A stretch of 64,000 bases of DNA from Gemmatimonadaceae bacterium (GCA_037721215.1 JBBJNV010000024.1:1-64000), one strand, 5' to 3'. Shown: positions 17,378-27,879, numbered from the stretch's first letter. Notes: generated by a model not told the origin, from the letters alone. Program-made: numbers and translations.

Positions 17378-18642
17378 GCGGTCTGGCGACGACGGATGAT
17401 GTAGCACTTCGCCGCACTGTATTGCCAAACGGTCTGACCGTACTCTCGGAGCACATGCCGGGAGTACGGTCGGTCGCATTGGGGGGATGGGTGCGCGCCG
17501 CATCGCTTCATGAAGGCGCTGACGTGGTGGGCGTGTCGCACATGCTCGAGCACATGGTGTTCAAAGGGACGTCAACCCGCTCTGCGAAAGACATCGCGTT
17601 GTCGCTCGAGACTCTCGGCGGCTCTCTCGATGCTTATACATCACGCGAGCACACCGCCTATCAGGCCCGGGTCCTTGACGACGACGTGGGGATTGCCGCC
17701 GAAGTACTGGCTGACCTCATCTTCAATCCGTTGCTTCGGCAGTCCGATCTCGATCTGGAGCGCAAGGTAGTTCTCGAGGAAATCAACACCGTCGATGACA
17801 CGCCGGATGATCTGGTCTTCGAGCTGCACGGTGCCGAATTGTGGGGAGAGCATGCTTTGGGGCGGCCTATTCTCGGTACGCGGGATACAGTTGCGGCACT
17901 CGGCGTTGATGACCTTCTCGCGCTCCACAAACGTGCGTACCATCCCGATCAGATTGTAGTTGCAGCGTCGGGGAACATCGAGCACGATCGTCTCGTTGCG
18001 GTACTCGAGCAGACCGGATGGGCGGATGTGCCTGCGGGGGGGCAATCGCGGTTGCAGTGCCCGCCAGCGTCGCCTCTGCCCCCTGTTGTACGCCATTTCG
18101 AGAGGGAGGGTGCCCAGACTCATATCATACTCGGGTCGCGCGCAATGAATCATGCAGATCCGCGGAGGTACGCGATGAGCCTCGTCGGCATGCTGCTCGG
18201 TGGTGGCATGAGCTCGCGGCTTTTTCAGCGGATTCGTGAAGAGCTTGGGCTGGCGTACTCCGTTTACACATTTCAGTCCTACCACCGAGACGCAGGCGAT
18301 CACGGCATCTACGTTGGAACGGCACCTGAAACGGCAGCACTCGCGACGGAGGCGATTTGCGATGAGCTCGAGAAAATTTCCCGCGAAGGGATACCGCTCG
18401 ACGAGCTCACTGGTGGAAAAAGCCAGCTGAAGGGTCAGATTACCTTATCTCTTGAAAGCGTCTCATCCCGGATGTACCGGGCGGCGGGAGTTGAGCTCTA
18501 CGATGAGCAGTATCGCACGCTGGACGAATTGCTTGCGCTCGTCGATGCAATCGACGGCGACACTGTTGACGAAGTCTGCGCCGAATTCTTTGCGCCCGAC
18601 GCGCAAACTATTGTAAGTCTGGGTCCCCGCGCCGCAGCCTAG
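17374..18642 (+). CDS. M16-family zinc peptidase
   Basis: 422 residues, similar in size to the processing-protease-like PqqL/YmxG group, which is often encoded directly after pnp. The inverted zinc motif HxxEH is H56-M-L-E59-H60, followed by MVFKGT, with the downstream glutamate in DLERKVVLEEIN. The C-terminal half is the inactive-fold M16_C domain (RMYRAAGVELYDEQYR region). The start is GTG 17374, overlapping the pnp stop. It is probably soluble, since no signal peptide is evident. Confidence 0.92.
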   Translation: MSGLATTDDVALRRTVLPNGLTVLSEHMPGVRSVALGGWVRAASLHEGADVVGVSHMLEHMVFKGTSTRSAKDIALSLETLGGSLDAYTSREHTAYQARVLDDDVGIAAEVLADLIFNPLLRQSDLDLERKVVLEEINTVDDTPDDLVFELHGAELWGEHALGRPILGTRDTVAALGVDDLLALHKRAYHPDQIVVAASGNIEHDRLVAVLEQTGWADVPAGGQSRLQCPPASPLPPVVRHFEREGAQTHIILGSRAMNHADPRRYAMSLVGMLLGGGMSSRLFQRIREELGLAYSVYTFQSYHRDAGDHGIYVGTAPETAALATEAICDELEKISREGIPLDELTGGKSQLKGQITLSLESVSSRMYRAAGVELYDEQYRTLDELLALVDAIDGDTVDEVCAEFFAPDAQTIVSLGPRAAA

Positions 18643-18679
18643 TGGCGCACTCTGTCCAAATTCATAAAATAGAGATCGC

Positions 18680-19795
18680 ATGAAGATCGGTGTTCCCAAG
18701 GAAATCAAGACCAATGAAAACCGCATCGCTCTCGTGCCCGCGGGCGCGGAAGCGCTGGTTGGCACGGGGCACAGCGTGGCGGTGCAGCAGGGAGCTGGTG
18801 AAGGAAGCGGTTTCCGCGATCAGGATTACATCGACGTGGGCGCCACGATTGCCCCGGATGCCGCTACCGTCTGGGCCGGCGCAGACATGATCATGAAGGT
18901 GAAGGAGCCGATCCAGCCCGAGTGGATGCATATGCGGAGTGGCCAGACCATTTTTACGTACTTCCATTTTGCCGCTGATGAGCAGCTTACCCGTGCGCAC
19001 ATGGACAGCGGTGCAACCTGTATCGCCTATGAGACGGTCGAACTTCCCTCGCGCGAGCTCCCCTTGCTCACGCCAATGTCTGAAGTCGCCGGACGAATGG
19101 CCGTGCAGGAAGGCGCAAAGTATCTGGAGAAGCTGTACGGTGGACGGGGGGTGCTCCTCGGGGGAGTACCGGGCGTGCCGCCGGCGAAGGTGGTCATCCT
19201 TGGCGGTGGCGTAGTCGGGATCAACGCGGCGAAAATGGCGGCGGGCATGGGTGCGAAGGTTACCGTGCTGGACCTTTCGCTCGAGCGGCTTCGTTACCTT
19301 TCCGACGTGATGCCGGCAAACGTTACACTCATCTATTCGAATCGTCATAATATTCTGGAGCAGATTTCCACGGCTGACCTGGTAATCGGTGCAGTACTGA
19401 TTCCGGGCGCCATCGCCCCCCGGCTCGTTCGCCGCGAGGACTTGAAGACGATGCAACCGGGATCCGTCATCGTTGACGTTGCAATCGATCAGGGCGGCTG
19501 TGTGGAGACGATCAAGGCGACGACGCACGAGAATCCGACGTATGTAGTTGATGGCGTGATCCATTACGGCGTTGCCAACATGCCGGGAGGTGTGCCCCGC
19601 ACCTCGACGCTCGCCCTTACAAACGCCACATTCCCATATGCGTTACGTCTCGCCAACCTCGGCTGGAAAGCCGCATTGCGCGACAGCGTTCCCCTGCGAA
19701 AGGGATTGAATGTGATTGACGGACAGGTTGTTTACCCGGCTGTTGCGGAGGCATTCGGCTTGCCTCTTAAAGATGCCGATTCTTTCTTGAACTAA
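18680..19795 (+). CDS. ald: Alanine dehydrogenase
   Basis: NAD-dependent interconversion of L-alanine and pyruvate plus ammonia. 371 residues, exactly the family size. It begins MKIGVPKEIKTNENRIALVP and has the Rossmann motif VILGGGVVGINAAKMAAGMGA, then VDVAIDQGGCVETIKATTHENPTY, typical of Ald rather than lysine-forming homologues. It sits 9 bases upstream of mreB without an obvious terminator. Confidence 0.96.
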   Translation: MKIGVPKEIKTNENRIALVPAGAEALVGTGHSVAVQQGAGEGSGFRDQDYIDVGATIAPDAATVWAGADMIMKVKEPIQPEWMHMRSGQTIFTYFHFAADEQLTRAHMDSGATCIAYETVELPSRELPLLTPMSEVAGRMAVQEGAKYLEKLYGGRGVLLGGVPGVPPAKVVILGGGVVGINAAKMAAGMGAKVTVLDLSLERLRYLSDVMPANVTLIYSNRHNILEQISTADLVIGAVLIPGAIAPRLVRREDLKTMQPGSVIVDVAIDQGGCVETIKATTHENPTYVVDGVIHYGVANMPGGVPRTSTLALTNATFPYALRLANLGWKAALRDSVPLRKGLNVIDGQVVYPAVAEAFGLPLKDADSFLN

Positions 19796-19804
19796 CGAGA
19801 CATC

Positions 19805-20839
19805 ATGCGCTGGCCCTTCAAGTCGGGATCTTTCTTTCCCGCAAACGCGATCGCCGTCGACCTCGGTACCGCAAATACGCTCATCTACGTGAAGGGAGAG
19901 GGCATCGTGCTGAACGAGCCCTCAGTGGTCGCACTGGATCGCGAGACCAAGAAGATCAAGGGGGTGGGCCTCGAGGCCAAACGCATGCTGGGCCGTACGC
20001 CTGAGGGCGTTATTGCCGTGCGACCGATGAAGGACGGCGTCATCGCCGACTTTGACGTTACCGAAAAGATGCTGCGTTATTTTCTCGCGTTGATCATCGA
20101 GAATCACGTCTTCAAGGTGAAGCCGCGAGTGATCGTCTGCGTGCCGTCAGGAATCACCGAAGTCGAAAAACGCGCCGTGCGCGATTCGGCGCTCGGCGCT
20201 GGTGCCAAGGAAGTCTTCATGGTAGCCGAGCCGATGGCGGCTGCAATCGGTGTGGGCTTGCCCGTTGAGACGCCCACCGGCAACATGGTGATCGACATCG
20301 GGGGCGGCACCACCGAAATCGCGGTCATCGCTTTGTCTGGTATTGTCAGCGACACGTCTATCCGGACGGGTGGTGATGAGCTCGACATGGCGATACTCCA
20401 GTCGATGCGCAAGAACTACAACCTTCTCATCGGCGAGTCTACCGCCGAGCAGGTGAAGATACAGATCGGATCTGCGTATCCCATTGGCGAAGAGCGCGAG
20501 ATGGAAGTTCGCGGACGCGATCTGGTGTCGGGAATTCCCAAGAGCGTTCGAATCCATTCCGCCGAGATCCGCGACGCCGTGCAGGAGCCGATTCAGCAGA
20601 TCGTGAACGCTGTCCGCCGCGCACTCGAGATTACGCCGCCCGAGCTCGCCGCCGACATCGTCGAACGGGGCATCGTAATGACCGGTGGTGGCGCCCTGAT
20701 TCGCGGTCTGGACGTCCTCTTGTCGCAGGAGACGGGTCTGCCCATTCACGTGGATGAGGATCCGCTGACTTGCGTGGTACGCGGCACTGGTCGTATCCTC
20801 GATGACGAGGAGAAATACTGGTCCGTTCTGGCAACCTGA
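19805..20839 (+). CDS. mreB: Rod shape-determining protein MreB
   Basis: Bacterial actin that guides the elongation machinery. 344 residues. The phosphate-1 motif is [19 protein letters not shown]; phosphate-2 is [16 protein letters not shown]; the adenosine motif is [15 protein letters not shown]. It is the first gene of the mreB-mreC-mreD-mrdA-rodA set and indicates a rod-shaped cell. ATG 19805 follows the ald stop after 9 bases. Confidence 0.97.
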   Translation: MRWPFKSGSFFPANAIAVDLGTANTLIYVKGEGIVLNEPSVVALDRETKKIKGVGLEAKRMLGRTPEGVIAVRPMKDGVIADFDVTEKMLRYFLALIIENHVFKVKPRVIVCVPSGITEVEKRAVRDSALGAGAKEVFMVAEPMAAAIGVGLPVETPTGNMVIDIGGGTTEIAVIALSGIVSDTSIRTGGDELDMAILQSMRKNYNLLIGESTAEQVKIQIGSAYPIGEEREMEVRGRDLVSGIPKSVRIHSAEIRDAVQEPIQQIVNAVRRALEITPPELAADIVERGIVMTGGGALIRGLDVLLSQETGLPIHVDEDPLTCVVRGTGRILDDEEKYWSVLAT

Positions 20840-20849
20840 GGTACCTGTC

Positions 20850-22016
20850 GTGGCACGCGCTGTCCGGGCTGGCAACAGCCGCATAGATCTGATCATACTC
20901 GGCGGCGCTGCTGTTCTGGCGCTGGTGGCGAGAGGGTTGCCACCCAATCTTCGCGACCCCGTGGCGAGCTCGATGCGAACTACTTTCCTCGCACCACTAG
21001 TGATGCTCCAGGAGCGGGCGGAGGCAAGCCGCCGTTCGCTCCTCCTCGATGATGCGCGCACCGCGATCCGCGACAGCGTTTCCCTGCGAGCCATGACCGT
21101 CGCTTCGCTCGAGAACGAGAACGACCGGCTCCGCCAGCTGATTGGATTGGGCGCGCGACTGAGGTGGGGGTTCATTCCGGGAGAGGCGATCCATGGACGC
21201 GGCGTCCGGGATGTCACCACGATGACGGTGACTTCCGGGTCAAATGCAGGGGTGCGCCGTCTGAGTCCCGTCATCGCCCCGGAGGGCGTCGTCGGCATGG
21301 TCAGCACTGTCGATCCGACGATGAGCGAGGCCATGATCTGGACTCACCCCGATTTCCGCGTGAGTGCAATGTCGGAAGATGGAGCCGCATTCGGGATCGT
21401 TCAGGCCCATCTCCCCAGCGCAACGACAGGCTACCTGATGGAACTGCGGGGAATACCGTTCCGAAGCGCGCTCAAGCCGGGCGTGTTAATTGTCAGCTCA
21501 GGACTCGGTGGCGTGTGGCCGCGCGGCATTCCTGTCGGAACGGTGCTCGAAGAGGTCAAGACGGCCGAAGGCTGGGCGCGTACATATCTTCTGAAGCCCG
21601 CGGTTTCGCCAGCAGACGTTGGCGCGGTGATGATACTTAGAACCGATCGCGTAACCAAAGGCTTTGAGAACGTGTGGACAAGCGTTGCCGCTGCCGAGGC
21701 CGCAGCTCAGCGGATTGTTGTGTCTGGTGATTCGGCGGCGAAAAGCGCGGCGTTGGCCGAGGCAGCGGCACGACGTGCCGCGCTTGATACCACCCGCCGC
21801 GAAGTGGGTGTGCCAAGCCCGATTCCAGGCGGACTGCCGCCCGAGCTGATGCCCGATACGTTGATCAATGAAGAAGCCGGATTGCCGCTGGATACAAGTG
21901 CCGCAGCAGTCGCCAGGCGGGAGGCAATACGTCGGGCAGCCGCACGTCGTGACTCTCTGCGACGCGATTCACTGGAACGACAGGCGCCGAGGCCTAGCCC
22001 TACGAGGGGCAACTGA
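20850..22016 (+). CDS. mreC: Rod shape-determining protein MreC
   Basis: 388 residues from GTG 20850, preferred over the ATG 20802 that lies inside mreB because GAGG is 9 bases upstream and the protein then begins MARAVRAGNSRIDLIILGG. One membrane segment (about 12-30), a coiled coil (ASLENENDRLRQLIGL), then the periplasmic double beta-barrel (TVTSGSNAGVRRLSPVIAPEGVVG). The C-terminal ~120 residues are Ala/Arg-rich and low-complexity, longer than in most MreC proteins. Its stop overlaps the mreD start (TGATG). Confidence 0.93.
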   Translation: MARAVRAGNSRIDLIILGGAAVLALVARGLPPNLRDPVASSMRTTFLAPLVMLQERAEASRRSLLLDDARTAIRDSVSLRAMTVASLENENDRLRQLIGLGARLRWGFIPGEAIHGRGVRDVTTMTVTSGSNAGVRRLSPVIAPEGVVGMVSTVDPTMSEAMIWTHPDFRVSAMSEDGAAFGIVQAHLPSATTGYLMELRGIPFRSALKPGVLIVSSGLGGVWPRGIPVGTVLEEVKTAEGWARTYLLKPAVSPADVGAVMILRTDRVTKGFENVWTSVAAAEAAAQRIVVSGDSAAKSAALAEAAARRAALDTTRREVGVPSPIPGGLPPELMPDTLINEEAGLPLDTSAAAVARREAIRRAAARRDSLRRDSLERQAPRPSPTRGN

Positions 22017-22504
22017 TGAACCTCGCCAGCACTCTCCGCGCGGCGATGTTGTTCCTGATTCTGGTACTGCTGCACTACACGCTTCGCCCGCTACTCGGCT
22101 GGCGCGCTCCGATGGATTTTCTCGTGCTTGCACTGTTGCTTTCGGCGATTCGCGTGAGGCCTGCGGCTGGCGCCCTTATTGGACTGGCTCTCGGTCTTGT
22201 GTCGGATTCGCTTACCCCTGACGCACTGGGAGCCGGAGCGGCCGCAATGACGGTTGTGGGGTATCTGGCTTCCTGGCTGAAAGCCGTCTTCTTCGCTGAC
22301 AACATTGCACTGAACGCGTTCTTTTTCTTTCTGGGCAAATGGATCTTTGACGTCATCTATTTCGTGGTTGAGAACCGAATTGGTGGAATCGAGCTTGTCC
22401 AGCAACTGCTGCTGTGGTCTCCGCTATCGGCAGCTGCAACCGCGGTCGCCGGCATGGTGCTGATTCTTGTCATGCGGCCCCTCCTCGAGCCGGCGCGCAC
22501 ATGA
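22016..22504 (+). CDS. mreD: Rod shape-determining protein MreD
   Basis: 162-residue integral membrane protein with about five hydrophobic segments. It has the MreD features of a basic start, an early hydrophobic segment (AAMLFLILVLLHYTL) and a central LIGLALGLVSDSLTPDALG, where small residues and Asp precede a loop. It connects MreC to the elongasome. It overlaps mreC by one base and mrdA by four (ATGA). Confidence 0.9.
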   Translation: MNLASTLRAAMLFLILVLLHYTLRPLLGWRAPMDFLVLALLLSAIRVRPAAGALIGLALGLVSDSLTPDALGAGAAAMTVVGYLASWLKAVFFADNIALNAFFFFLGKWIFDVIYFVVENRIGGIELVQQLLLWSPLSAAATAVAGMVLILVMRPLLEPART

Positions 22505-24285
22505 GTTTTCATCCTAATGATATCGCGCGGCGAACCCGGCTCAGCTCGGTTGCGCTGGCAGTCGGATTCGTCCTCCTGCTGGGCGCGTTTTTCCGGGCAC
22601 AGGTACTCGAGACCGCTGCCTATACTGTGCAGTCGCAGGAAAATCGGCTGCGGCCCATACCGCTGCCGGCACCCCGTGGAATCATCTACGACCGAAAGGG
22701 CCAGATTATCGCAGAGAATCTGCCGGCGTATTCGGTTTCTATCACTGCGCCGAGTCTGGACTCCCTCCGCGCGTCCCTCAAGCAGTTGCAGCCGACGCTT
22801 CAGCTCACTGAAACCGATATCAACCGGGCCGTGCGCCGCTACCGGCGGGCACCTACCCGGCCGACGGTGATCCTTGCCGACGCGTCGATCGATGTGATCT
22901 CGGTTCTCGAGGAGCATCGGATCGACTATCCCAGGCTGATCATTCAGTCTGTCCCGAAAAGATTCTATCCGGATGGACCGCTGGTCGCGTCGTTCGTTGG
23001 CTACACCGGAGAGATTTCCGAATCCGATCTCAATCTGCCGCAGTACGAGGGATACAATCCAGGACAGAGCGTTGGCAGGGGCGGCCTTGAAAAACAGTAT
23101 GAAAAGGTACTCCGTGGAATCGAGGGAGTTCGCTACGATGAGGTTGACGCACGAGGGCGAGCCGTTCAGGGAGTGGGGCCGCGGCCTGACAAGGACGCTC
23201 GCGGCGCGCCGCCGCTGCAGACCAACATCGACCTCGATCTGCAGAAGTTCGTAGCCTCCGTTTTCGGTGACTCGCTTCGCGGCGGCGCCATTGCGCTCGA
23301 GCCGAATTCCGGTGCGGTTCTCGCGCTATACAGTAATCCGAGCTTCGATCCCAACCGCTTCACCGGTGGAATACCGGCAGACTACTGGAAGGAGCTGAAT
23401 ACCGACCCGTGGCGTCCGCTGTTCAACAAGGTCATTCAGGGAACGTATCCGCCGGCTTCCACGTGGAAGCTGGCAACAGCGGCGATAGGGCTGGAGAACA
23501 AGGTGGTGAAGCTGGAAGAGCGCATGTCCATTCCGTGCAACGGGGGTATGCAGTATGGCAGCCGATACTTCCGCTGCTGGGAAAAACGGGGGCATGGCTA
23601 TCAGACGCTTTCGGGTGCGATTGAAAAATCCTGCGATGTCTACTTCTATCAGCTCGGCTTGCGGATCGGACTTTCGAAACTGGTTGGGGGCGGCATCGAC
23701 CTTCAGTTCGCGGATCGTTCGGGCATCGACCTTCCCAACGAGTACAAGCCGCGTTTTCCAGCTCGGGATGTAAGAACCTATTACAACAAGCGGTACGGCC
23801 CCCGGGGATGGACGGCGGGAGCGAACTCGCTGAACCTTTCGATTGGCCAGGGCGAGAATTCGCAGACGGTGGTGAACATGGCGAAATTCTACACGGCGCT
23901 CGCGACCGACGGCCACACGGCAACGCCGGCGCTAGTGAAGCGGGATCCGGATCGTAAAAAAGTCCTTACGTTTTCCCCCAACCAGTGGACTACGATCCGC
24001 ACCGCGCTTGCCGGCGTCGTCTCCTCGCGCGGAACTGCCGGTGGCTCGGCAATCAAGGGGTTGGTGATTGCGGGAAAAACCGGCACCGCGCAAAACAGTG
24101 AAAACCCAAACGTCGATCATGCGTGGTTCGTCGGGTTTGCGCCGGCGGAAAAGCCCACGATTCTGGTTGCTGTTTTCCTGGAGTTCGGCGACCATGGCTG
24201 GCTGGCCGCGCGCGTTGCGTCGAAGATCATGGGCCGCTACACGGGTGCGGTGCCAATCGAGATTGCGACGACTGAAATCGAGTGA
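22501..24285 (+). CDS. mrdA: Penicillin-binding protein 2 (elongation transpeptidase)
   Basis: 594 residues from ATG 22501. One N-terminal membrane anchor (about 16-34) and a dimerisation region (PRGIIYDRKGQIIAENLPAY). The transpeptidase domain has the active-site tetrad S320-T-W-K323, the second motif SCD in GAIEKSCDVYFYQ, and KTG in VIAGKTGTAQN. It cross-links side-wall peptidoglycan together with RodA, encoded next. It overlaps both neighbours by four bases, indicating coupled translation. Confidence 0.96.
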   Translation: MSFHPNDIARRTRLSSVALAVGFVLLLGAFFRAQVLETAAYTVQSQENRLRPIPLPAPRGIIYDRKGQIIAENLPAYSVSITAPSLDSLRASLKQLQPTLQLTETDINRAVRRYRRAPTRPTVILADASIDVISVLEEHRIDYPRLIIQSVPKRFYPDGPLVASFVGYTGEISESDLNLPQYEGYNPGQSVGRGGLEKQYEKVLRGIEGVRYDEVDARGRAVQGVGPRPDKDARGAPPLQTNIDLDLQKFVASVFGDSLRGGAIALEPNSGAVLALYSNPSFDPNRFTGGIPADYWKELNTDPWRPLFNKVIQGTYPPASTWKLATAAIGLENKVVKLEERMSIPCNGGMQYGSRYFRCWEKRGHGYQTLSGAIEKSCDVYFYQLGLRIGLSKLVGGGIDLQFADRSGIDLPNEYKPRFPARDVRTYYNKRYGPRGWTAGANSLNLSIGQGENSQTVVNMAKFYTALATDGHTATPALVKRDPDRKKVLTFSPNQWTTIRTALAGVVSSRGTAGGSAIKGLVIAGKTGTAQNSENPNVDHAWFVGFAPAEKPTILVAVFLEFGDHGWLAARVASKIMGRYTGAVPIEIATTEIE

Positions 24286-25529
24286 TGCGACGCACTGTCG
24301 CGGACTATCCGCTCGTACTTACCGCGCTCATCCTATCGCTATTCGGTGTAGCGATGGTCTACTCAGCGGGTCAGACTGATACACCCACCGCGGTTGCAAA
24401 AGTCTACAAGTCTCAGCTTGTTTGGCTGCTTTTCGGGATGCTGGGCGCTTACGGGATCAGCAGGTCATCGGTGCGGTTTCTCGAGTGGGTGACCGTTCCC
24501 GCGTACATTTTTTCCACGCTTCTCCTCGCGCTCACCCTCGTCATTGGTGCCGGTGCCGGTACGGCCGCAAGTACGAAGAGCTGGATCGCCATCGGCGGCG
24601 TACGGCTTGGCCAGCCTTCAGAACTGGCAAAGATCACGGTCGTGATGATGCTTGCCCACGTCCTTGCCGCGCGCAAGGAACCGCCAAAGTCTCTGCTCGA
24701 TCTCTGGAAGCCTGCCCTCGTTGTTGGCGTCCCGTGGCTGATCATCATGCTGCAGCCGGATCTCGGCACGGGAATCGTCTTCATCGGTATCTTCTTCGGA
24801 ATGCTGTACTGGTCGGGCGTTTCCTGGCCCCTCCTGCTCCTCCTCGGCAGCCCGCTGGTGAGCGGTATCCTTGCGTTCAGCACCGGGTTGTGGGGCGCCT
24901 GGTTTCTGGTGCTCGCTGCATTGGTGCTTTATTACCGGCCTTACCTTGTCGAAGGCATCGTGTTGATGGTTGCCAACATCGGCACCGGTATCATCGCGCC
25001 CATACTCTGGGAGAAGCTTGCGCCGTACCAGCAGAACCGGCTGCTGACGTTTCTCGATCCATCGTCCGATCCACGCGCGTCCGGCTACCACGTCCTGCAA
25101 TCCAAGATCGCGATCGGCTCGGGCGGCTTCTCCGGCAAGGGGTTTACACTGGGAACGCAGAAGCGCCTGGCGTTTCTGCCGGAACAACACACCGATTTCA
25201 TCTTTGCCGTGGTCGGAGAGGAGATAGGCTTTATCGGCGTGACTCTCGCGCTGACGCTGTTCCTCATTGTCTTCCTCCGCATTACGCGAATCGCGGGTCG
25301 GGCGAACGATTCTTTCAGCTCGCTGGTTGCGTTCGGCCTCATGACGAGCTGGTTTGTTCACGTCCTCGTAAATGTCGGAATGACGCTCAACCTCATGCCG
25401 ATCACCGGCATCCCGCTGCCGTTTTTCAGCTACGGCGGGTCCTTCATGCTGGCTTGCTGGCTGGCGGTCGGAATACTGGCTCGTATCTCGGGTGAGGGCA
25501 GGGGCAAGGCCGCGTTCCAGACGAGCTGA
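24282..25529 (+). CDS. rodA: RodA, SEDS peptidoglycan polymerase
   Basis: 415 residues with about ten membrane helices. SEDS signatures: PSELAKITVVMMLAHVLA, QPDLGTGIVFIGIFFGML, FLPEQHTDFIFAVVGEEIGF and the C-terminal GIPLPFFSYGGSFML. It polymerises glycan strands as the partner of PBP2, encoded immediately upstream (ATGA overlap). Two adjacent ATGs (24282 and 24285) are possible starts. Confidence 0.96.
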   Translation: MMRRTVADYPLVLTALILSLFGVAMVYSAGQTDTPTAVAKVYKSQLVWLLFGMLGAYGISRSSVRFLEWVTVPAYIFSTLLLALTLVIGAGAGTAASTKSWIAIGGVRLGQPSELAKITVVMMLAHVLAARKEPPKSLLDLWKPALVVGVPWLIIMLQPDLGTGIVFIGIFFGMLYWSGVSWPLLLLLGSPLVSGILAFSTGLWGAWFLVLAALVLYYRPYLVEGIVLMVANIGTGIIAPILWEKLAPYQQNRLLTFLDPSSDPRASGYHVLQSKIAIGSGGFSGKGFTLGTQKRLAFLPEQHTDFIFAVVGEEIGFIGVTLALTLFLIVFLRITRIAGRANDSFSSLVAFGLMTSWFVHVLVNVGMTLNLMPITGIPLPFFSYGGSFMLACWLAVGILARISGEGRGKAAFQTS

Positions 25530-25625
25530 TCAGCACCACCGCGCAGCGACTTAGCCGCGCTAACGCTTTGCCCACGGGGCCCGTCCGCCTTGCCTGCCCG
25601 TGCCGAGCCGAACACATTTCGTGCA

Positions 25626-26489
25626 ATGGCATGGTTTCGTAAAGAGAAGAAGGCCCGGCAGCCGCGGCGCGAGAAGCACGAAATTCCGCCCGACGCCTGG
25701 GAAAAATGCGAACGATGCGACCACACGGACATTCGCGAGAAGTTCATCCGCAATCTCAATGTGTGCCCCAGTTGCGACTATCATCGGCGCATCAGGGCAA
25801 TCGAGTATGTGAATCTGCTGCTCGACGAAGGAACCACCGAAGAGACCGAAACAGAGATTCATTCCACCGATCCGCTCGGCTTCCCTGAATACCCCCAGCG
25901 GCTGGTGAAGGCGACCACAAAGTCGGGGGAGGGAGACGCCATCATGACGTTCACCGGCCAACTCGCGGGGCTTCCTGCGTGTCTGGGTGTGATGGACTTT
26001 GCTTTCATGGGCGGGTCGATGGGTTCGGTGGTGGGGGAAAAGATTGCGCGCCTTGGACAGAAAGCGCTCGAGAGAAAGTTTGCATTTATCCTCGTGTCGG
26101 CGTCCGGGGGAGCACGTATGCAGGAAGGCGTGTTGAGCCTTATGCAAATGGCGAAAGCTGCTGCGATACTATCGCAGCTCGCCGAACGTCGCATTCCGTA
26201 TGTGTCCATACTCACCAACCCGACCACCGGTGGCGTGAGCGCGAGTTACGCGATGCTTGGCGACGCGATTCTGGCAGAGCCCGGAGCAGTGATTGGTTTC
26301 GCCGGGCCACGGGTCATCAAGCAGACTATCGGTCAGGATCTTCCCGAAGGTTTCCAGACATCGGAGTTTCTCCTCGAGCATGGAATGGTCGACGCCGTCG
26401 TTCACCGTCGTGACCTCAAGCAGACCGTCGGCCAGTTATTGCGGCACATGAGTGGGAAGCCCGCGTCGTCGGGGTGGACTGCGACCTGA
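25626..26489 (+). CDS. accD: Acetyl-CoA carboxylase carboxyltransferase subunit beta
   Basis: Transfers carboxyl from biotin to acetyl-CoA with AccA. 287 residues from ATG 25626, chosen because AccD proteins begin MxWF; an upstream in-frame start at 25590 adds 12 residues. An N-terminal zinc ribbon has Cys28, Cys31, Cys47 and Cys50. The crotonase-fold core includes ASGGARMQEGVLSLMQMAK and PTTGGVSASYAMLGD. The pairing with folC downstream is common in bacteria. Confidence 0.95.
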   Translation: MAWFRKEKKARQPRREKHEIPPDAWEKCERCDHTDIREKFIRNLNVCPSCDYHRRIRAIEYVNLLLDEGTTEETETEIHSTDPLGFPEYPQRLVKATTKSGEGDAIMTFTGQLAGLPACLGVMDFAFMGGSMGSVVGEKIARLGQKALERKFAFILVSASGGARMQEGVLSLMQMAKAAAILSQLAERRIPYVSILTNPTTGGVSASYAMLGDAILAEPGAVIGFAGPRVIKQTIGQDLPEGFQTSEFLLEHGMVDAVVHRRDLKQTVGQLLRHMSGKPASSGWTAT

Positions 26490-27780
26490 TCAGGATCGAC
26501 CAGCGGAACACAGTCTGAGCGAGTATGAGAAGTCACTCGCGACGCTTTTTGCGCGCACTGGTGCCACGTCAAAATTCGGACTCGAACGGACACAGGCATT
26601 CCTCACGCTGCTTGGCAACCCACATGACCGAATCGATACGATTCACGTTGCCGGAACAAATGGTAAAGGCAGCGTCGTAGCCACTCTCTATGCATTGCTG
26701 AGAGCAAAGGGACTGCGCGTAGGTCGTTACACGTCGCCGCATCTGATCGATTTTCGGGAGCGGATAGTCGTTGACGATGTAGAGATAAGTGGTGCCGAGG
26801 TCGTCGATTTTTTGTCGCGGTGGGCACCTGATTGCGAGCGACTCGGTGCGACATTCTTCGAGATCACGACCGCCCTGGCATTTCATCATTTCGCCAGCAA
26901 AGCGGTAGACATTGCCATCATCGAAACCGGGCTCGGCGGACGGCTGGATGCGACCAATGTCATCACACCCCTCGTCGCCGGAGTGACGTCAATTTCCGTC
27001 GAGCATACCGAATATCTCGGCGACACACTGGAGATGATTGCTGCTGAAAAGGGAGGGATATTCAAACGGAACGTGCCGGCCGTGTTTGGTCCGATGCCCG
27101 ACGAGGCCAGGAAATCCCTCATCGCCGCAGCAGCACGGGTGGGCGTATCCGAACTCATTTGCGGGTCGGACCGGCTTCGTCCACTGAATATCGACGTGGC
27201 GTTCGAAGGAACTGGTTTCGACGTATACGAAAGTGGTCAGCTGGTTCATCTTCGAACGGGGCTTGTCGGTGCGGAACAGGCGGCCAATGCCTGCACGGCG
27301 ATGACAATGCTGAATGCAGCCGGACCCGGGTTTGGAACGATCGCCCGGGAGGCGGCGCCGGCACTGTTAGCCGTACACCTGCAGGGGCGCTTTCAGCGTG
27401 TCGGCAAAATCATTTTTGATGTGGCTCATAATCCCGACTCCATGGCGGCACTGATTCGAACACTTGCGGCGGTCGGCCCGCCGCGTCCGATTGTCGGCGT
27501 GCTGGGGATTCTCAGGGACAAGGACTGGAAGACAATGATTCGGCAGTTTTCCCGGATAGCGGACCGCATCGTTCTCACGCAGCCCCCAAGCGCGCCGGAT
27601 ACGCGGGCCTGGGACGTATCGGATGCGGCAGCGTTCGCCACTGGACAGGGTTGGACCGCGGCGGCGGAACCGGATTTCCGTCGCGCGCTCCACAGCGCTG
27701 TTACTGAAGGCAACAGCGTTGTAGTCACCGGCTCTTTTCACACCGTTGGCGATGCGCTGACCCTCGCCGATTCGCTCTGA
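26452..27780 (+). CDS. folC: Folylpolyglutamate synthase/dihydrofolate synthase
   Basis: Mur-ligase-type enzyme adding glutamate to folates. Its ATP loop is IHVAGTNGKGSVVATL, followed by GRYTSPHLIDFRERI, FFEITTALAFHHFA and ETGLGGRLDATNVI. The C-terminal domain begins at FDVAHNPDSMAAL. The start is uncertain: GTG 26452 overlaps accD by 38 bases, and after it no ATG, GTG or TTG occurs before the conserved region. A CTG at 26516 (giving LSEYEKSL) is the alternative. 442 residues from GTG. Confidence 0.93.
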   Translation: MGSPRRRGGLRPDQDRPAEHSLSEYEKSLATLFARTGATSKFGLERTQAFLTLLGNPHDRIDTIHVAGTNGKGSVVATLYALLRAKGLRVGRYTSPHLIDFRERIVVDDVEISGAEVVDFLSRWAPDCERLGATFFEITTALAFHHFASKAVDIAIIETGLGGRLDATNVITPLVAGVTSISVEHTEYLGDTLEMIAAEKGGIFKRNVPAVFGPMPDEARKSLIAAAARVGVSELICGSDRLRPLNIDVAFEGTGFDVYESGQLVHLRTGLVGAEQAANACTAMTMLNAAGPGFGTIAREAAPALLAVHLQGRFQRVGKIIFDVAHNPDSMAALIRTLAAVGPPRPIVGVLGILRDKDWKTMIRQFSRIADRIVLTQPPSAPDTRAWDVSDAAAFATGQGWTAAAEPDFRRALHSAVTEGNSVVVTGSFHTVGDALTLADSL

Positions 27781-27879
27781 CGCTTAATCGCGCCAGCGTG
27801 CGCCGCCACGGTTCGTTCTACCGGGCGCACCTGCGGGATCGTCCGGCTGGCCCATCGCGTGTTGACCGCCCTAACTGAT